Of a stretch of 64,000 bases of DNA, positions 24,069 through 33,323 are shown in pieces; within the stretch, counting starts at the first letter, position 1, and each line of letters begins with the position of its first letter. Under the pieces are notes generated by a model. It did no database searches and had not been told where the DNA came from. It was given only the letters and a program-made list of their open reading frames with translations. The stretch is taken from positions 682,001 to 746,000 of the forward strand of contig NZ_CP046915.1 in NCBI RefSeq assembly GCF_009789675.1, read 5' to 3'. The stretch comes from Paraburkholderia acidisoli. GTDB taxonomy: Bacteria; Pseudomonadota; Gammaproteobacteria; Burkholderiales; Burkholderiaceae. Made by a program: the position numbers and the translations under genes.

Positions 24069-25184
24069 TTATCGGTCCGCGGCGGAATCGGCTGCGGACA
24101 ACAACACGATGCGGCCCGCGATCTGCGTCGACTGCAAGCGCAAGGTTTCGGCCAGCGTCGCGACCGCTTGAGCGGGGGCGTCCGTCGCGAAGTTGCCCGA
24201 GACGTGCAAGCTGGCGGCGCGCCCGCGCACATAGACGAGATGGCCGGGCCAGTAGCGATTGAGCGCCGCGACCACCTCGGCGAGCGGGGTATCGGCGAAC
24301 ACCATGCGGCCGCGCTGCCACGCGGTGGCGCTGAACAGATCGACATCGACGCGGCCGGGCGCGTGCGACGCGTCGCCGTACGCCACGCTTTGTCCCGCCG
24401 AAGCTTCGGTGCGGCCCGCCGGGTTGCGCACGGCCACGCGCCCCTGCGTCACGGTGACGAGCGCCGCCTCGCCGCGCGTCGTGCCGGTCACACGGTCGGC
24501 ACCCTGCGTGGCAAGCAGCGGCGCCGTGCTGACCTGAAACGCCGTGCCGATATCCACGGTCTCGCCGCCGCCCGCCTGCACGACGAAGCGACGCGTATCG
24601 CCGTGTCTGACGTCGAAGGCGGCGCGCCCGCGCGCCAGCACGACGCGACGCTCGCTCGGCGAGTACCGCACGTCGATGGCCGAGTCGGCGTCGAGACGCA
24701 CGACGCTGCCGTCGGCGAGCGCGAGGGTGCGCATCTCGCCGGGCCGGGTCGCGAAGTCGGGCGCGTGCAGCCAGAGCGCCGCGCCCAGGCCGCCCGCGAT
24801 CAGCAGCGAAGCGAATGCCGCGCGCGGCCCGGTGAGGGCGAAGCGCCAGCGCGAAGGCCGCGATGAGTGGCGTCGCGGCTCGCGCGTATCAGCGGGAACG
24901 GAAGTGGGAGCGGGCGCGTGAGCGGGCGCGGGCGCGGCTTCGCGCAGCGCATCGGCGTTGCGCCACTGTTCGAGCGCGGCATCGAACCCGGCGCGGTGCT
25001 CGGCTGAGCGCGCGCACCACCGCAGGAGCCGGCTGTCGTCGCGCGCGGCCCTGCCCGCATCGATGCGAACGACCCACACCGCCGCTTCGGCACGAATGCG
25101 GCGCGTGCGCCTCGCGATCGCCACGGCGGCGGCTTCTGACGGAGAGAGATCGGGCATACCCGCTGAGTGAGAATCCTTAATCAT
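24069..25184 (-). CDS. FecR-like anti-sigma/sensor protein
   Basis: A 371-residue FecR-family transmembrane regulator. A cytoplasmic N-terminal segment (AAVWVVRIDAGRAARDDSRL, the FecR_N/DUF4880 pattern) is followed by one membrane helix (ASLLIAGGLGAALWL, around residues 130-145) and a periplasmic FecR domain (RTLALADGSVVRLDADSAI). It relays receptor occupancy to the ECF sigma factor encoded just upstream. The ATG at 25184 overlaps the sigma stop by eight bases, indicating translational coupling. A run of Ala-Pro-His residues separates the N-terminal domain and the helix. Confidence 0.9.
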   Translation of the reverse strand: MIKDSHSAGMPDLSPSEAAAVAIARRTRRIRAEAAVWVVRIDAGRAARDDSRLLRWCARSAEHRAGFDAALEQWRNADALREAAPAPAHAPAPTSVPADTREPRRHSSRPSRWRFALTGPRAAFASLLIAGGLGAALWLHAPDFATRPGEMRTLALADGSVVRLDADSAIDVRYSPSERRVVLARGRAAFDVRHGDTRRFVVQAGGGETVDIGTAFQVSTAPLLATQGADRVTGTTRGEAALVTVTQGRVAVRNPAGRTEASAGQSVAYGDASHAPGRVDVDLFSATAWQRGRMVFADTPLAEVVAALNRYWPGHLVYVRGRAASLHVSGNFATDAPAQAVATLAETLRLQSTQIAGRIVLLSAADSAADR

Positions 25185-25722
25185 GGTCCGGCACACGGGC
25201 GGCTTCGGGCGTCGGGCGATCGAACTCGCCCAGTCCGAGCAGCGCGCGCTTCAAATGCTTCTCGACCATGTTCCGGCTAATACCCAGCCGCGTAGCGATG
25301 GCTTCGTGTGACAGCCCCTGCACCTTGCGCAGGACGAACACCTCGCGGCAGCGGGGCGGCAAGGCGTTCACGGCCCGTTCCAGCGCGCGGGCCGTTTGCG
25401 CCGCTTCGGCGAAGCGGCTGGGGTCGTCCGGGTCGACGGCCAGTTCGGCGCAGGCGTCATTATCGTCGTCCGGCATGGCGATGTGCAGATGGGTCGTCGC
25501 ACGGCTCTCGCGAAACCGGTCGATCAGCAGATTTTCGATCACGCGCACGAAAAACGCGCGGGGCTGCCGGACCTCGTCCGCGGGCAGCGAAGCGACCTTG
25601 ACGAAAGCGTCGTGCACGAGATCCGAAGCCGCTTCCGTCGACTTCATGCGGCGCCGCGCGAACGCCAGCAACGTGCGGTAGTGCACGGCGAAGGCATGGG
25701 CGAGACTCGTGGAGGGCTGCAC
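25177..25722 (-). CDS. FecI-like ECF sigma factor
   Basis: A 181-residue extracytoplasmic-function sigma factor of the iron-uptake (FecI) group. Region 2 includes AASDLVHDAFVKVA and PRAFFVRVIENLLIDRFR; region 4 has LPPRCREVFVLRKVQGLSHEA and IATRLGISRNMVEKHLKRAL. It would direct transcription of the TonB receptor once released by the FecR-like protein. A Fur-box-like site lies 64-82 bases upstream, so iron repression is likely. It heads the sigma, FecR, receptor, esterase series. Confidence 0.92.
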   Translation of the reverse strand: MQPSTSLAHAFAVHYRTLLAFARRRMKSTEAASDLVHDAFVKVASLPADEVRQPRAFFVRVIENLLIDRFRESRATTHLHIAMPDDDNDACAELAVDPDDPSRFAEAAQTARALERAVNALPPRCREVFVLRKVQGLSHEAIATRLGISRNMVEKHLKRALLGLGEFDRPTPEAARVPDHD

Positions 25723-25785
25723 GGCGGGAACGTCGGAAACACGGCGCCGGGAGGGCGCGGTCTTTTCAGATGGCTTTCGATTTGG

Positions 25786-25804
25786 AAATGAGAATTATTA
25801 TTGT
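25786..25804. promoter_or_regulatory. Fur box
   Basis: AAATGAGAATTATTATTGT matches the usual Fur-box form (alternating GAGAAT/ATTATT hexamers) in the promoter of the iron sigma factor gene, where Fur repression is expected. Confidence 0.7.
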
Positions 25805-25856
25805 TTGATCGAAATTGCGCAAGACCGATCGCGCGCGGGCGATGATACGAAGAAAT

Positions 25857-25875
25857 TCAGGTAAAAAATACCTGA
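25857..25875. promoter_or_regulatory. inverted repeat TCAGGTA-N5-TACCTGA
   Basis: A perfect 7-bp inverted repeat around five A residues, in the AT-rich promoter region upstream of the MHYT-GGDEF-EAL gene. It is a candidate operator for that gene; no specific regulator is implied. Confidence 0.4.
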
Positions 25876-26031
25876 TTCAAAAATATATTCAGTATGGAGG
25901 CTTCAGGCCAGTAACTATTGCGCCGTTACGCATGCGTATAGGATCAAAACTAAAAGCGCGCGGTCGGCCGGGCGTTCGCGACGGCGGGTGTCGACGCGAG
26001 GGAACAATTTCGAAAAAGAAAGGATTCACCG

Positions 26032-28113
26032 ATGCTGTCCAGCACCTATAGCCAGGCCCTGGTCGCTTGCTCACTGCTCGTCGCGATCTTTGCGTCTTAC
26101 ACGGCGCTGGATATGGCCGGCCGGGTCGCCACCGCGCAGGGGCGGGAGCAGCACTGGTGGCGCATTGGCGGCGCGTGCGCCATGGGTCTCGGCATCTGGT
26201 CGATGCACTTCGTCGGCATGCTCGCGTTCAGCTTGCCGATTCCGCTCGGCTACGATCCGCTCATCACGGTGATGTCGCTGGTGATCGCGATCATCGCCTC
26301 GGCCTACGCGCTTTCGCTGGTCGGCGAGGCTTCGCTGCCGTGGCGCCGGCTGGTGGCGGGCGCGTTCCTCATGGGCCTCGCGATCGCCTCCATGCATTAC
26401 ACGGGGATGGCGGCCATGCGCATGTCGCCCGCGATTCAGTACGATCCGGGCCTGCTGCTGCTTTCCATCGTCATTGCCATTGCCGCGTCGGGCGCCGCGC
26501 TCTGGATCGCGTTCCAGCTGCGCCAGTATTCGACGCGCGTGCGCCGCTTGCGCGCCGGCGCGGCGCTCGTCATGGGCGTGGCGATCGTCGGCATGCACTA
26601 CACCGGCATGGCGGCGGCGAGTTTCCCGATCGGCAGCGTCTGCCGGGCGGCGCGCGACGGCGTGAATACCGGCTGGCTCGCCGTGGTGATCCTGATCGTC
26701 ACGCTCGCGGTGCTGGCGATCGCGCTGATCATCTCGGTGCTCGACCGGCGGCTCGAGTCGCGCACCGCCGTGCTGGCGCATTCGCTCGCGGAAGCCAACG
26801 AGGAATTGACCTACCTCGCGCTGCACGACGGGCTCACGAAGCTGCCGAACCGCATGCTGCTGCAGGACCGCCTGAAGCAGGCGATTCATTCGGCCAGCCG
26901 CGGCAACACGCGCTTCGCGCTGATGTTCATGGATCTCGACGGCTTCAAGGCGGTCAACGACGCTTACGGCCATCAAACCGGCGACCGTCTGCTCGTCGAC
27001 GTCGCGCGGCGCATTGCGGAGAGCGTGCGCGGCGAAGACACCGTGGCGCGCGTGGGCGGCGACGAATTCGTGCTGGTCGCGAAGATCGGCGCGCCGGAAG
27101 ACGCCGCCTCGATCGCGGAAAAGCTGACGACGGCCATCGAAGTGCCGTTTCAGCTGGCCAATTTGGAACTGCGGGTTTCGACCAGCATCGGCATTGCGAT
27201 CTATCCCGGCGACGGCGCCAGCGAGCGCGAATTGCTGGCCAATGCCGACGCCGCGATGTATCACGCGAAGTCCACGGGCCGCAATTGCTATTGCTTCTTC
27301 GAACCCTCCATGAACGCCGACGTGCACGCGCAGATGCAGATCATTCAGGATCTGCGGCTGGCCATGGAACGCCGCGAACTCGTGCTGCACTATCAGCCGA
27401 AATTCGACGCGCCCGCAGGTCCGATCATCGGCGCGGAAGCGTTGATCCGCTGGAACCATCCCACGCGCGGGCTGGTGCCGCCCGCGCAGTTCGTGCCGTT
27501 CGCGGAGAAGTCCGGCTTGATCGTGCCGATCGGCGAATGGGTGCTCGACGAGGCGTGCCGCCAGATGCGCGAATGGTATGACGCGGGACACGTCGACTGG
27601 ACGATCGCCGTGAATCTCTCGCCGCTGCAATTCGCCCACACGGGTCTGATCGAGACGGTGCGCAACGCGCTGGCGCGCCATGCGCTCAAGCCCTCCAGCC
27701 TCACGCTCGAAATCACGGAGTCGACGGCCATGGCGAACGTCGAGGTCAGCCTCGCGATTCTCCGGCAACTGCAGGAAATGGGCGTCAATATCTCGATCGA
27801 CGACTTCGGCACGGGCTATTCGAGCCTGCTCTATCTGAAGCGGCTCCCGGCCACCGAGCTGAAGATCGATCGCGGCTTCGTGCGCGATCTGTCGCAGGAA
27901 ACCGAGGACGCCGCGATCGTTTCGGCGATCGTCGCGCTGGGGCAGAAGCTCAACCTCAAGATCGTGGCGGAGGGTGTGGAGACCACCGAGCAGCAGGCCA
28001 TGCTGACCGAACTCGGCTGCGACACGCTGCAGGGCTTCCTGCTCGGCCGGCCGATGCCGCCCACGCAGTTCCTCGAGAGCGTGGAAGCTCGCGCTTCGGC
28101 GGATTGCGAATGA
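26032..28113 (+). CDS. MHYT-GGDEF-EAL cyclic-di-GMP signalling protein
   Basis: A 693-residue inner-membrane protein. The N-terminal MHYT sensor (about residues 1-240) has seven membrane helices with the repeated motifs SMHFVGM, SMHYTGM and GMHYTGM, proposed to bind copper and sense O2, CO or NO. A GGDEF domain (intact RVGGDEF) is followed by an EAL domain with EAL, NLSPLQF, LEITES, IDDFGTGYSS, LKIDRGFV and AEGVET all present, so both cyclase and phosphodiesterase sites look functional. Net activity cannot be predicted. It stands alone and probably controls motility or biofilm. Confidence 0.95.
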   Translation: MLSSTYSQALVACSLLVAIFASYTALDMAGRVATAQGREQHWWRIGGACAMGLGIWSMHFVGMLAFSLPIPLGYDPLITVMSLVIAIIASAYALSLVGEASLPWRRLVAGAFLMGLAIASMHYTGMAAMRMSPAIQYDPGLLLLSIVIAIAASGAALWIAFQLRQYSTRVRRLRAGAALVMGVAIVGMHYTGMAAASFPIGSVCRAARDGVNTGWLAVVILIVTLAVLAIALIISVLDRRLESRTAVLAHSLAEANEELTYLALHDGLTKLPNRMLLQDRLKQAIHSASRGNTRFALMFMDLDGFKAVNDAYGHQTGDRLLVDVARRIAESVRGEDTVARVGGDEFVLVAKIGAPEDAASIAEKLTTAIEVPFQLANLELRVSTSIGIAIYPGDGASERELLANADAAMYHAKSTGRNCYCFFEPSMNADVHAQMQIIQDLRLAMERRELVLHYQPKFDAPAGPIIGAEALIRWNHPTRGLVPPAQFVPFAEKSGLIVPIGEWVLDEACRQMREWYDAGHVDWTIAVNLSPLQFAHTGLIETVRNALARHALKPSSLTLEITESTAMANVEVSLAILRQLQEMGVNISIDDFGTGYSSLLYLKRLPATELKIDRGFVRDLSQETEDAAIVSAIVALGQKLNLKIVAEGVETTEQQAMLTELGCDTLQGFLLGRPMPPTQFLESVEARASADCE

Positions 28114-28121
28114 AGGCGGCG

Positions 28122-28160
28122 GCTTGAGCCTGCTTGAGCCTGCTTGAGCCTGCTTGCGCC
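28122..28160. repeat. tandem repeat, 10 bp x 3 plus partial
   Basis: Three copies of GCTTGAGCCT and a degenerate fourth begin nine bases after the MHYT gene's stop codon. Confidence 0.85.
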
Positions 28161-28179
28161 GGGCACGCGCTAGCCGCCG

Positions 28180-29064
28180 CTACGCCAGTCGCAAGTCCCA
28201 CAACACGTCCAGCACGTGTTGCGTGGAGCGCTCGACGTGCCCCGCGCGATGGGCGATGCCGAGCCGCCGCCACAACGCCGGGCGCAGCGGACGCATGACG
28301 ATGCGGCTGTCGGGTTCGGGCGTCGTGGCCTCGTGGGGCAACAGCGCCGCGCCATAACCGGCGGCCACCAGACTCTTGATCGCGTCGTTGTAGTTGAGCT
28401 GAATGCGCGGCGCGGGATGATGGCCCGCAGTCGCGAACCACTCCGCGGTCAGCCGCGAGAGACGCGTGGTCGCGTCATTGAGAATGAGCGGCTGGGCGGC
28501 GAGCCATTCGGGCGTCACGCGCGCCGGACAGCGCCAATGCGCCGGCACGAACGCCATCACCGGGTCGCGGCGCCAGGGCTTGATGACGAGGCCCGCCACC
28601 GGCGGCTGCGGCAACGCGACCAGCCCCACGTCCAGCGTGCCGTCCACCAGCCGCGAGAGCGTTTCCTGCGAAGTCAGCACGGCAATCTGAATGTCGATGG
28701 CGGGATGATGCTCGCGCAACACTTCCAGCGCCTGCGGCAGCAGATGCGCGATCGCACCCGTGGAGGCGCCAAGCCGCGCACGCCCTTCGAGCCCTTCCAC
28801 CTGGCGTTGAATGTCGTCGAGCGCCTGCTCCGCGTCGGCCAAGAGCCGGCGTGCACGCTCCACCAGCACCGCGCCCACCGGCGTGGGTCCCACGTGCCCG
28901 CGCTTGCGCAGCAACAGCGGCGCGCCGATGCGGGCTTCGAGTTCCGCAATATGCAGGCTGACGGTGGGCGGCGCGAGGTGCAGTGCGCGCGCCGCATCGG
29001 CAAAAGAAGCCTGGTCGGCCACGGCAACCAGCGTGCGCAAACGGTCCAGGCTGATCTCTCGCAT
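28180..29064 (-). CDS. LysR-type transcriptional regulator
   Basis: A 294-residue LysR regulator with a clear N-terminal winged helix (LDRLRTLVAVADQASFADAA, then LHLAPPTVSLHIAELEARIG) and a full effector domain. It is divergent from argC with a 137-bp gap, so it may control argC or itself. The effector is not known. The start ATG fits the family N-terminus. Confidence 0.9.
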   Translation of the reverse strand: MREISLDRLRTLVAVADQASFADAARALHLAPPTVSLHIAELEARIGAPLLLRKRGHVGPTPVGAVLVERARRLLADAEQALDDIQRQVEGLEGRARLGASTGAIAHLLPQALEVLREHHPAIDIQIAVLTSQETLSRLVDGTLDVGLVALPQPPVAGLVIKPWRRDPVMAFVPAHWRCPARVTPEWLAAQPLILNDATTRLSRLTAEWFATAGHHPAPRIQLNYNDAIKSLVAAGYGAALLPHEATTPEPDSRIVMRPLRPALWRRLGIAHRAGHVERSTQHVLDVLWDLRLA

Positions 29065-29201
29065 GACGGTTTCCCGATTCAGAAAAGCTGAATGTTTTGG
29101 TTGTGAAATTCAACTTTCCCTATTCTAGCCGGGCGCGCAACATGGAGGCTCGTTAGCGGTTTCCTCTTTCATTCCCTCTTCAGTCAGCGGAGTCATCGCG
29201 C

Positions 29202-30131
29202 ATGAGCTCTCCCGTAGTTTTCATCGACGGCGATCAAGGCACCACCGGGTTGCAGATCCACGACCGCCTGCGCAACCGCACCGACATCCAGCGGCTCACG
29301 CTTGCCGCGGCGGAGCGCAAAGACGCGCGCCGCCGCGCCGAAGCCATCAACGCCTGCGATATCGCCATCCTCTGTTTGCCGGATGCCGCCGCGCGCGAGG
29401 CCGTGGGCAGCATCGTCAATCCCGCGGTGCGGGTGATCGACGCGAGTTCCGCGCATCGCACCCAGCCGGGCTGGACCTATGGGTTCGCGGAAATGACGCC
29501 GGGGCAGGCCGAGCGCATTGCGAGCGCCAGCCGCGTGACCAATCCCGGCTGCTATCCGACCGGCGCGGTCGGGCTGCTGCGTCCGCTGATGGAAGCCGGG
29601 CTCGTACCGGGCGATTACCCGATCAGCGTTCATGCGGTGTCCGGCTACTCCGGACGCGGGCGTGCCGGCGTGGAGGCACACGAGGGAGCGGAGGCGGCGC
29701 AGGCGCCTGCGTACCAGGTCTACGGCCTCGAACTCGCGCACAAGCACACGCCGGAGATCCAGCAGCACGCCGGGCTGGCGCAGCGTCCGGCTTTCGTTCC
29801 CGCATATGGCGCGTTTCGCCAGGGGATCGTGCTGACGGTGCCGCTGGCGGTGCGCTTGCTGGCACCCGGCGTCAATGGCGCGACCCTGCACGACTGTCTC
29901 GCCCGCCACTACGCCGGGGCGACGCATGTCAGCGTGATGGCGCTGAGCGAGTCGCGCGACGTGAAGCAGCTGGACCCGCAGGCGCTGAACGGTACGAACG
30001 ACATGCGGTTGAGCGTCTTCCACGATGCGGATCACGAACACGTGCTGCTTGCCGCGGTGCTCGACAATCTCGGCAAAGGCGCCTCCGGCGCCGCGGTTCA
30101 GAACCTGGACCTCATGCTCGCGCGGCAATAG
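29202..30131 (+). CDS. argC: N-acetyl-gamma-glutamyl-phosphate reductase (short type)
   Basis: A 309-residue ArgC of the short (type 2) class, which reduces N-acetylglutamyl phosphate to the semialdehyde in arginine synthesis, in the cytoplasm. It opens with [19 protein letters not shown], the NADP-binding start, and has the catalytic cysteine C117 in NPGCYPTGA. The [14 protein letters not shown] segment is typical of this class. No other arg genes are nearby, and a LysR gene is divergent, so it may be a second copy or separately regulated. Confidence 0.92.
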   Translation: MSSPVVFIDGDQGTTGLQIHDRLRNRTDIQRLTLAAAERKDARRRAEAINACDIAILCLPDAAAREAVGSIVNPAVRVIDASSAHRTQPGWTYGFAEMTPGQAERIASASRVTNPGCYPTGAVGLLRPLMEAGLVPGDYPISVHAVSGYSGRGRAGVEAHEGAEAAQAPAYQVYGLELAHKHTPEIQQHAGLAQRPAFVPAYGAFRQGIVLTVPLAVRLLAPGVNGATLHDCLARHYAGATHVSVMALSESRDVKQLDPQALNGTNDMRLSVFHDADHEHVLLAAVLDNLGKGASGAAVQNLDLMLARQ

Positions 30132-30192
30132 CGGACCCGGGCTTGGACCCAGGCTCGAGCGATCGCGCGGCGTGCGCGCTCCGGCAATGGCG

Positions 30193-30513
30193 TCAACGCT
30201 TCACGGCTCGCAGCAAGCTGCCGTTCGGGTTGATCGCTTCGTCATCCTTCCGGGTCGGGTAGTACGCCTTCTTTTGTTCGAGTTCGTAGAACAGGGTGCC
30301 GTGAATCCCGTTGGCGGCCTTTTTCTTGACCGGCCGCTGCCAGATTGCTTTGAACGCGGCGTTGAGCAAGACGGCGTCGCCGCGTTCGTAGACTTCGTCG
30401 ATGAACGCGATGTCGGTGTCGCCGGGGAAGATCAAGGCGAATTGCTCCTCCGTCGCGGCGAAGAGGTCATATACGCAATTGACGGCACCGTCGATGATCT
30501 GGATGTTCTTCAT
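30193..30513 (-). CDS. conserved hypothetical protein, 106 residues
   Basis: A 106-residue soluble protein starting MKNIQIIDGAVNCVYDLFAA and ending in a basic tail. It contains TEEQFALIFPGDTDIAFIDE and a KKAYYPTRKDDEAINPNG segment. I have a sense of similar uncharacterised proteins in proteobacteria but cannot name a family. The longer ORF start (30675) adds a region without family character. It is convergent with argC and divergent from the flavin-reductase-like gene. Confidence 0.65.
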   Translation of the reverse strand: MKNIQIIDGAVNCVYDLFAATEEQFALIFPGDTDIAFIDEVYERGDAVLLNAAFKAIWQRPVKKKAANGIHGTLFYELEQKKAYYPTRKDDEAINPNGSLLRAVKR

Positions 30514-30693
30514 GATGGGCAAGGGAGCGTGGGTGTGAACGCCGATGAGATCGCGCACTTGCGGCGCCGGGAATCTCGAACAGTACACCCGATGTTCGAC
30601 TCCGGCATTCAATGACACCGCAATAAACGGCACGCGACCCCGCGCCCGATCCGCGACCATGGGGTCTCGTTCCACTCGTCACGAAACCCCATC

Positions 30694-31416
30694 ATGTTCA
30701 CCTCCGCCAGCCCCGCACCGCACCTGCGTTCCGAGCCGTCCATCCTGTATCTCGGCACGCCCGTCGTGCTCCTCAGCACGTTGAACGAGGACGGCACGGC
30801 CAATCTCGCGCCGCTGTCCTCCGTCTTCTGGTTGGGATGGCGCGGCGTACTGGGTATCGGCGCTTCGCAGACGGCGCTCAACCTGGTGCGCACGCAGGAA
30901 TGCGTGATCAATCTTCCGTCGCATCGCGAGGTGGCTTCGGTCGATGCCATCGCGCGCACGACCGCGCGTCATCCCGTGCCGGAATGGCGCCAGAGCATGG
31001 GCTACGAATACGAGCCGGACAAGTTCGCGCGCGCCGGCATGACGCCGGTTGCCTCGGAAACGGTGGGCGTGCCGCGCGCGCTCGAATGTCCCATCCAGCT
31101 CGAAGCCGTGCTCGCCGCCCGCCATGAGATGAACGAGGACACGCCGCAGGAGAAAGGTCGGATCTCGATCTTCGAAGTTCGCATCACGCGCGTACACGTG
31201 TTGCCGGAACTGCTGCTCGACGGCAACCCGAACCGGATCGATCCGGATCGCTGGTCGCCGCTCATCATGAGCTTCCAGAAGTTTTACGGACTCACGCTGC
31301 CGGCGCTCCATCCGTCCAGGCTGGCCGAGGTTCCCGAAGACATGTACCGGAGCCACGATGTCGATCGCGCGCGCGGCGAAGTTCGGCCGCGCAGCGAGCA
31401 AGCTGAAGCCGCGTAG
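30694..31416 (+). CDS. flavin reductase-like (FMN-binding split-barrel) protein
   Basis: A 240-residue member of the flavin reductase-like FMN-binding family. The split-barrel core includes PVVLLSTLNEDGTANLAPLS, followed by FWLGWRGVLGIGASQTAL and ECVINLPS. Such proteins bind FMN and either reduce free flavin or serve as oxidoreductases of unknown substrate. The next gene is a monooxygenase-like ABM protein, so the two may act together, although 100 bases separate them. The final 30 residues are polar and may be disordered. Confidence 0.8.
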   Translation: MFTSASPAPHLRSEPSILYLGTPVVLLSTLNEDGTANLAPLSSVFWLGWRGVLGIGASQTALNLVRTQECVINLPSHREVASVDAIARTTARHPVPEWRQSMGYEYEPDKFARAGMTPVASETVGVPRALECPIQLEAVLAARHEMNEDTPQEKGRISIFEVRITRVHVLPELLLDGNPNRIDPDRWSPLIMSFQKFYGLTLPALHPSRLAEVPEDMYRSHDVDRARGEVRPRSEQAEAA

Positions 31417-31516
31417 CTCGCCTGTGCTGCGCAGCGCGTCGAGATCCTGCGCGCCTCGACGCGCCGCCCGCGCATTAGTGGCAGACTCGCGACGTCACCT
31501 TTGTCGGAGAACCGAA

Positions 31517-31804
31517 ATGAGCATCGAAAACATCGTCGCGATCATCGTCGCCCAGCCCGACCACGCGGCCGCCGTCGCGCAAGCGCTCGAAGAGGCCGTG
31601 CACGCCGTGCGCAAGGAGTCGGGCTGCGAGCAATACGATTTGCATCGCGATCGCGTGAATCCGAATCGCTTCATCATGATCGAGCGCTGGCGCGACGAAG
31701 AGGCGGTGCGCGCGCACGGCACCGGCGAGGCGCTCCGCAAGCTCGGCGCCGCGCTGGGCTCGCGCGCGACGCTCGACGTGATCCGGCTCGACGCGGTGGT
31801 GTGA
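31517..31804 (+). CDS. antibiotic biosynthesis monooxygenase (ABM) domain protein
   Basis: A 95-residue single ABM-domain protein (dimeric ferredoxin-like fold). The ESGCEQYDLHRDRVNPNRFIM and ERWRDEEAVRAH segments are characteristic. Members include quinol monooxygenase YgiN and autoinducer-2 processing LsrG; many have unknown roles. The ATG at 31517 lies after GGAGAACCG and fits the family start; the longer ORF overlaps the preceding gene. Confidence 0.85.
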   Translation: MSIENIVAIIVAQPDHAAAVAQALEEAVHAVRKESGCEQYDLHRDRVNPNRFIMIERWRDEEAVRAHGTGEALRKLGAALGSRATLDVIRLDAVV

Positions 31805-31917
31805 ACGGCGCGCGGGGGATCGTCGGTCTGGCGTAGACCGGGGTCGCAATGGCAGCGCAAACGTGTGAACGCGCAAAGCGCCGCGCCCGAACGCGAGCCC
31901 GGCATCGCGACCGCGTT

Positions 31918-32454
31918 TCAGAACGCGCATTCGTCGGCGTTCACGAGCGTGACGAACGCGCCATCGAGCGTGCGATTGTGATGCGCGACGATCGCCGCCG
32001 CCGGTAGCACGGGCGTGTCCATCGAGGTATGCGCGTCGGCGGCGAGCAGCGTCTTGAAGCCGAGATCGGCGGCGGCGCGGCAGGTCGTATCGACGCAATA
32101 TTCGGTCTTCATGCCCGCGATCACGAGTTCGTCCACCCGCGCCTGCGCAAGCCGTTCGGCGAGCGCCGTGCCCGCGAAGCAACTCGGGCGGCGTTTCTCG
32201 AACACGCCGTCGCGGCTCGCATCCACATGGAGTTCGGGAATGAGTTGCGTGAGCGCGCTGTCGGGCGCGAGCGGCGAACCCGGCGGCCCGACGTGACGCG
32301 CCGCGAAGATGGGCGCCCGCGCGGCGCGCGCACGGGCGATCAGGCGGTTGATGGCGGCGAGCACGCGCGCGCCGTCGTGCGGTTGGTCGGCGCCATGAAA
32401 GAGGCCGACCTGCATATCGACGATCAACAGCGCGCGGTGGTTGTGGCTGGACAT
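31918..32454 (-). CDS. isochorismatase-family cysteine hydrolase
   Basis: A 178-residue cysteine hydrolase of the isochorismatase/nicotinamidase superfamily. The catalytic triad is visible as D13 (LLIVDMQVGLF), K87 (VFEKRRPSCF) and C120 (MKTEYCVDTTCRAAADLG). The substrate may be an amide such as nicotinamide or an N-carbamoyl compound; sequence alone does not tell. It is convergent with the ABM gene. Confidence 0.88.
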   Translation of the reverse strand: MSSHNHRALLIVDMQVGLFHGADQPHDGARVLAAINRLIARARAARAPIFAARHVGPPGSPLAPDSALTQLIPELHVDASRDGVFEKRRPSCFAGTALAERLAQARVDELVIAGMKTEYCVDTTCRAAADLGFKTLLAADAHTSMDTPVLPAAAIVAHHNRTLDGAFVTLVNADECAF

Positions 32455-32509
32455 GATGACGCTCCGGTGGTGGTGCCCGCAACGGCCGGCGCGTATGCCG
32501 CAAAAACAG

Positions 32510-32540
32510 CAAGGCCCCGTCCATTGCGGGCGGGGCCTTG
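32510..32540 (-). terminator. terminator downstream of the unknown gene pair
   Basis: CAAGGCCCCG and CGGGGCCTTG form a 10-bp stem with an 11-base loop. On the minus strand it is followed by CTGTTTTTG, so it terminates transcripts coming from the two unknown genes at 32670-34175. Confidence 0.65.
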
Positions 32541-32669
32541 TGATCGATACGGAAACTTATGCGCGCACCGAACTCACGACCCGCCAGCGGCGGTCGTGGT
32601 TGTTGTCGTGGCGGTGAAGTGGCGCGCGTTCATGCCGTCGATCATGAAGGAAGCGTTGCGCGGCGTCAA

Positions 32670-33296
32670 TCAATGCCGCGCGGCCGCGCGCTCGCCCACG
32701 AAACACGGATTGCGCCAGTTGGGCGCGACGCCCATGAAGTCGTCGAAGTAGGCAATGGCGATGGACGGCTCTTCGAGCAGGTTCTCGCGAAACGACTGCC
32801 ACACCTTGATATTGCCGAGCTTCCCGGAGGCGGCCACGATCTGCGCGCATTCCTGCGCCGTGACCTTGCGCACGAGATCCACGCAAAAGTGCGTGAGCGC
32901 ATAGCCTTCCGGCCACCATTGCGCGATGGCGTCGCCGGGTTTGCCGGGCTGATCTGGATGAACGGGATGCGCGGGGTGAGGTGCCGCGTCGCTGTGCACG
33001 CTCGGCAGCGCATGCACCGCGTGATGACGCAGCAGTTCGGCGAGCAGCGCGCCGCACAGGAACTGGTAGTAGTCGGGCGCGTTGCGATGCAGGTGCGACT
33101 CGGCGTTTTCGAGCACCTGCGTCCACGCGAAGAACGCGTGCGTTACCGCGCGGTCGCTGGTTTCGAGCGAGACGCCCTGATTCGCCGAGATGGCGCGGCA
33201 CCAGTCGGCGAGTGCTTCCTTGAACGACGACAGCCGCGTTGCGCCTTGCCACGCGTTTTGCACGCGGTTGCGCGCACTCACATATTCCTGAAGCAT
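32670..33296 (-). CDS. hypothetical protein, 208 residues (pair, second gene)
   Basis: A 208-residue, helix-rich soluble protein that I do not recognise. It begins MLQEYVSARNRVQNAWQGA and has a histidine/proline-rich insert in the middle (HPAHPVHPDQPGKPGD) and several Trp residues. The start has a good GAGGGA site. It lies 27 bases after the stop of the 283-residue gene, so the two form an operon that ends at the terminator at 32510. Confidence 0.72.
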   Translation of the reverse strand: MLQEYVSARNRVQNAWQGATRLSSFKEALADWCRAISANQGVSLETSDRAVTHAFFAWTQVLENAESHLHRNAPDYYQFLCGALLAELLRHHAVHALPSVHSDAAPHPAHPVHPDQPGKPGDAIAQWWPEGYALTHFCVDLVRKVTAQECAQIVAASGKLGNIKVWQSFRENLLEEPSIAIAYFDDFMGVAPNWRNPCFVGERAAARH

Positions 33297-33323
33297 GGTG
33301 TCCCTCGCCTTTCGCGAACGGTC

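Larger units (their letters stand above)
25723..26031. promoter_or_regulatory. AT-rich divergent promoter region
   Basis: A 309-bp gap between the sigma factor and the MHYT gene. Its middle (about 25785-25930) is far richer in A and T than its surroundings. It holds a Fur-box-like site, a 7-bp inverted repeat at 25857-25875 and an AAAGAAAGGA ribosome-binding site for the MHYT gene. Confidence 0.6.

Noticed and set aside
28122..28160. Repeats that might be a CRISPR array
   Set aside because: Units are only 10 bp, directly adjacent without spacers, and no cas genes are present.
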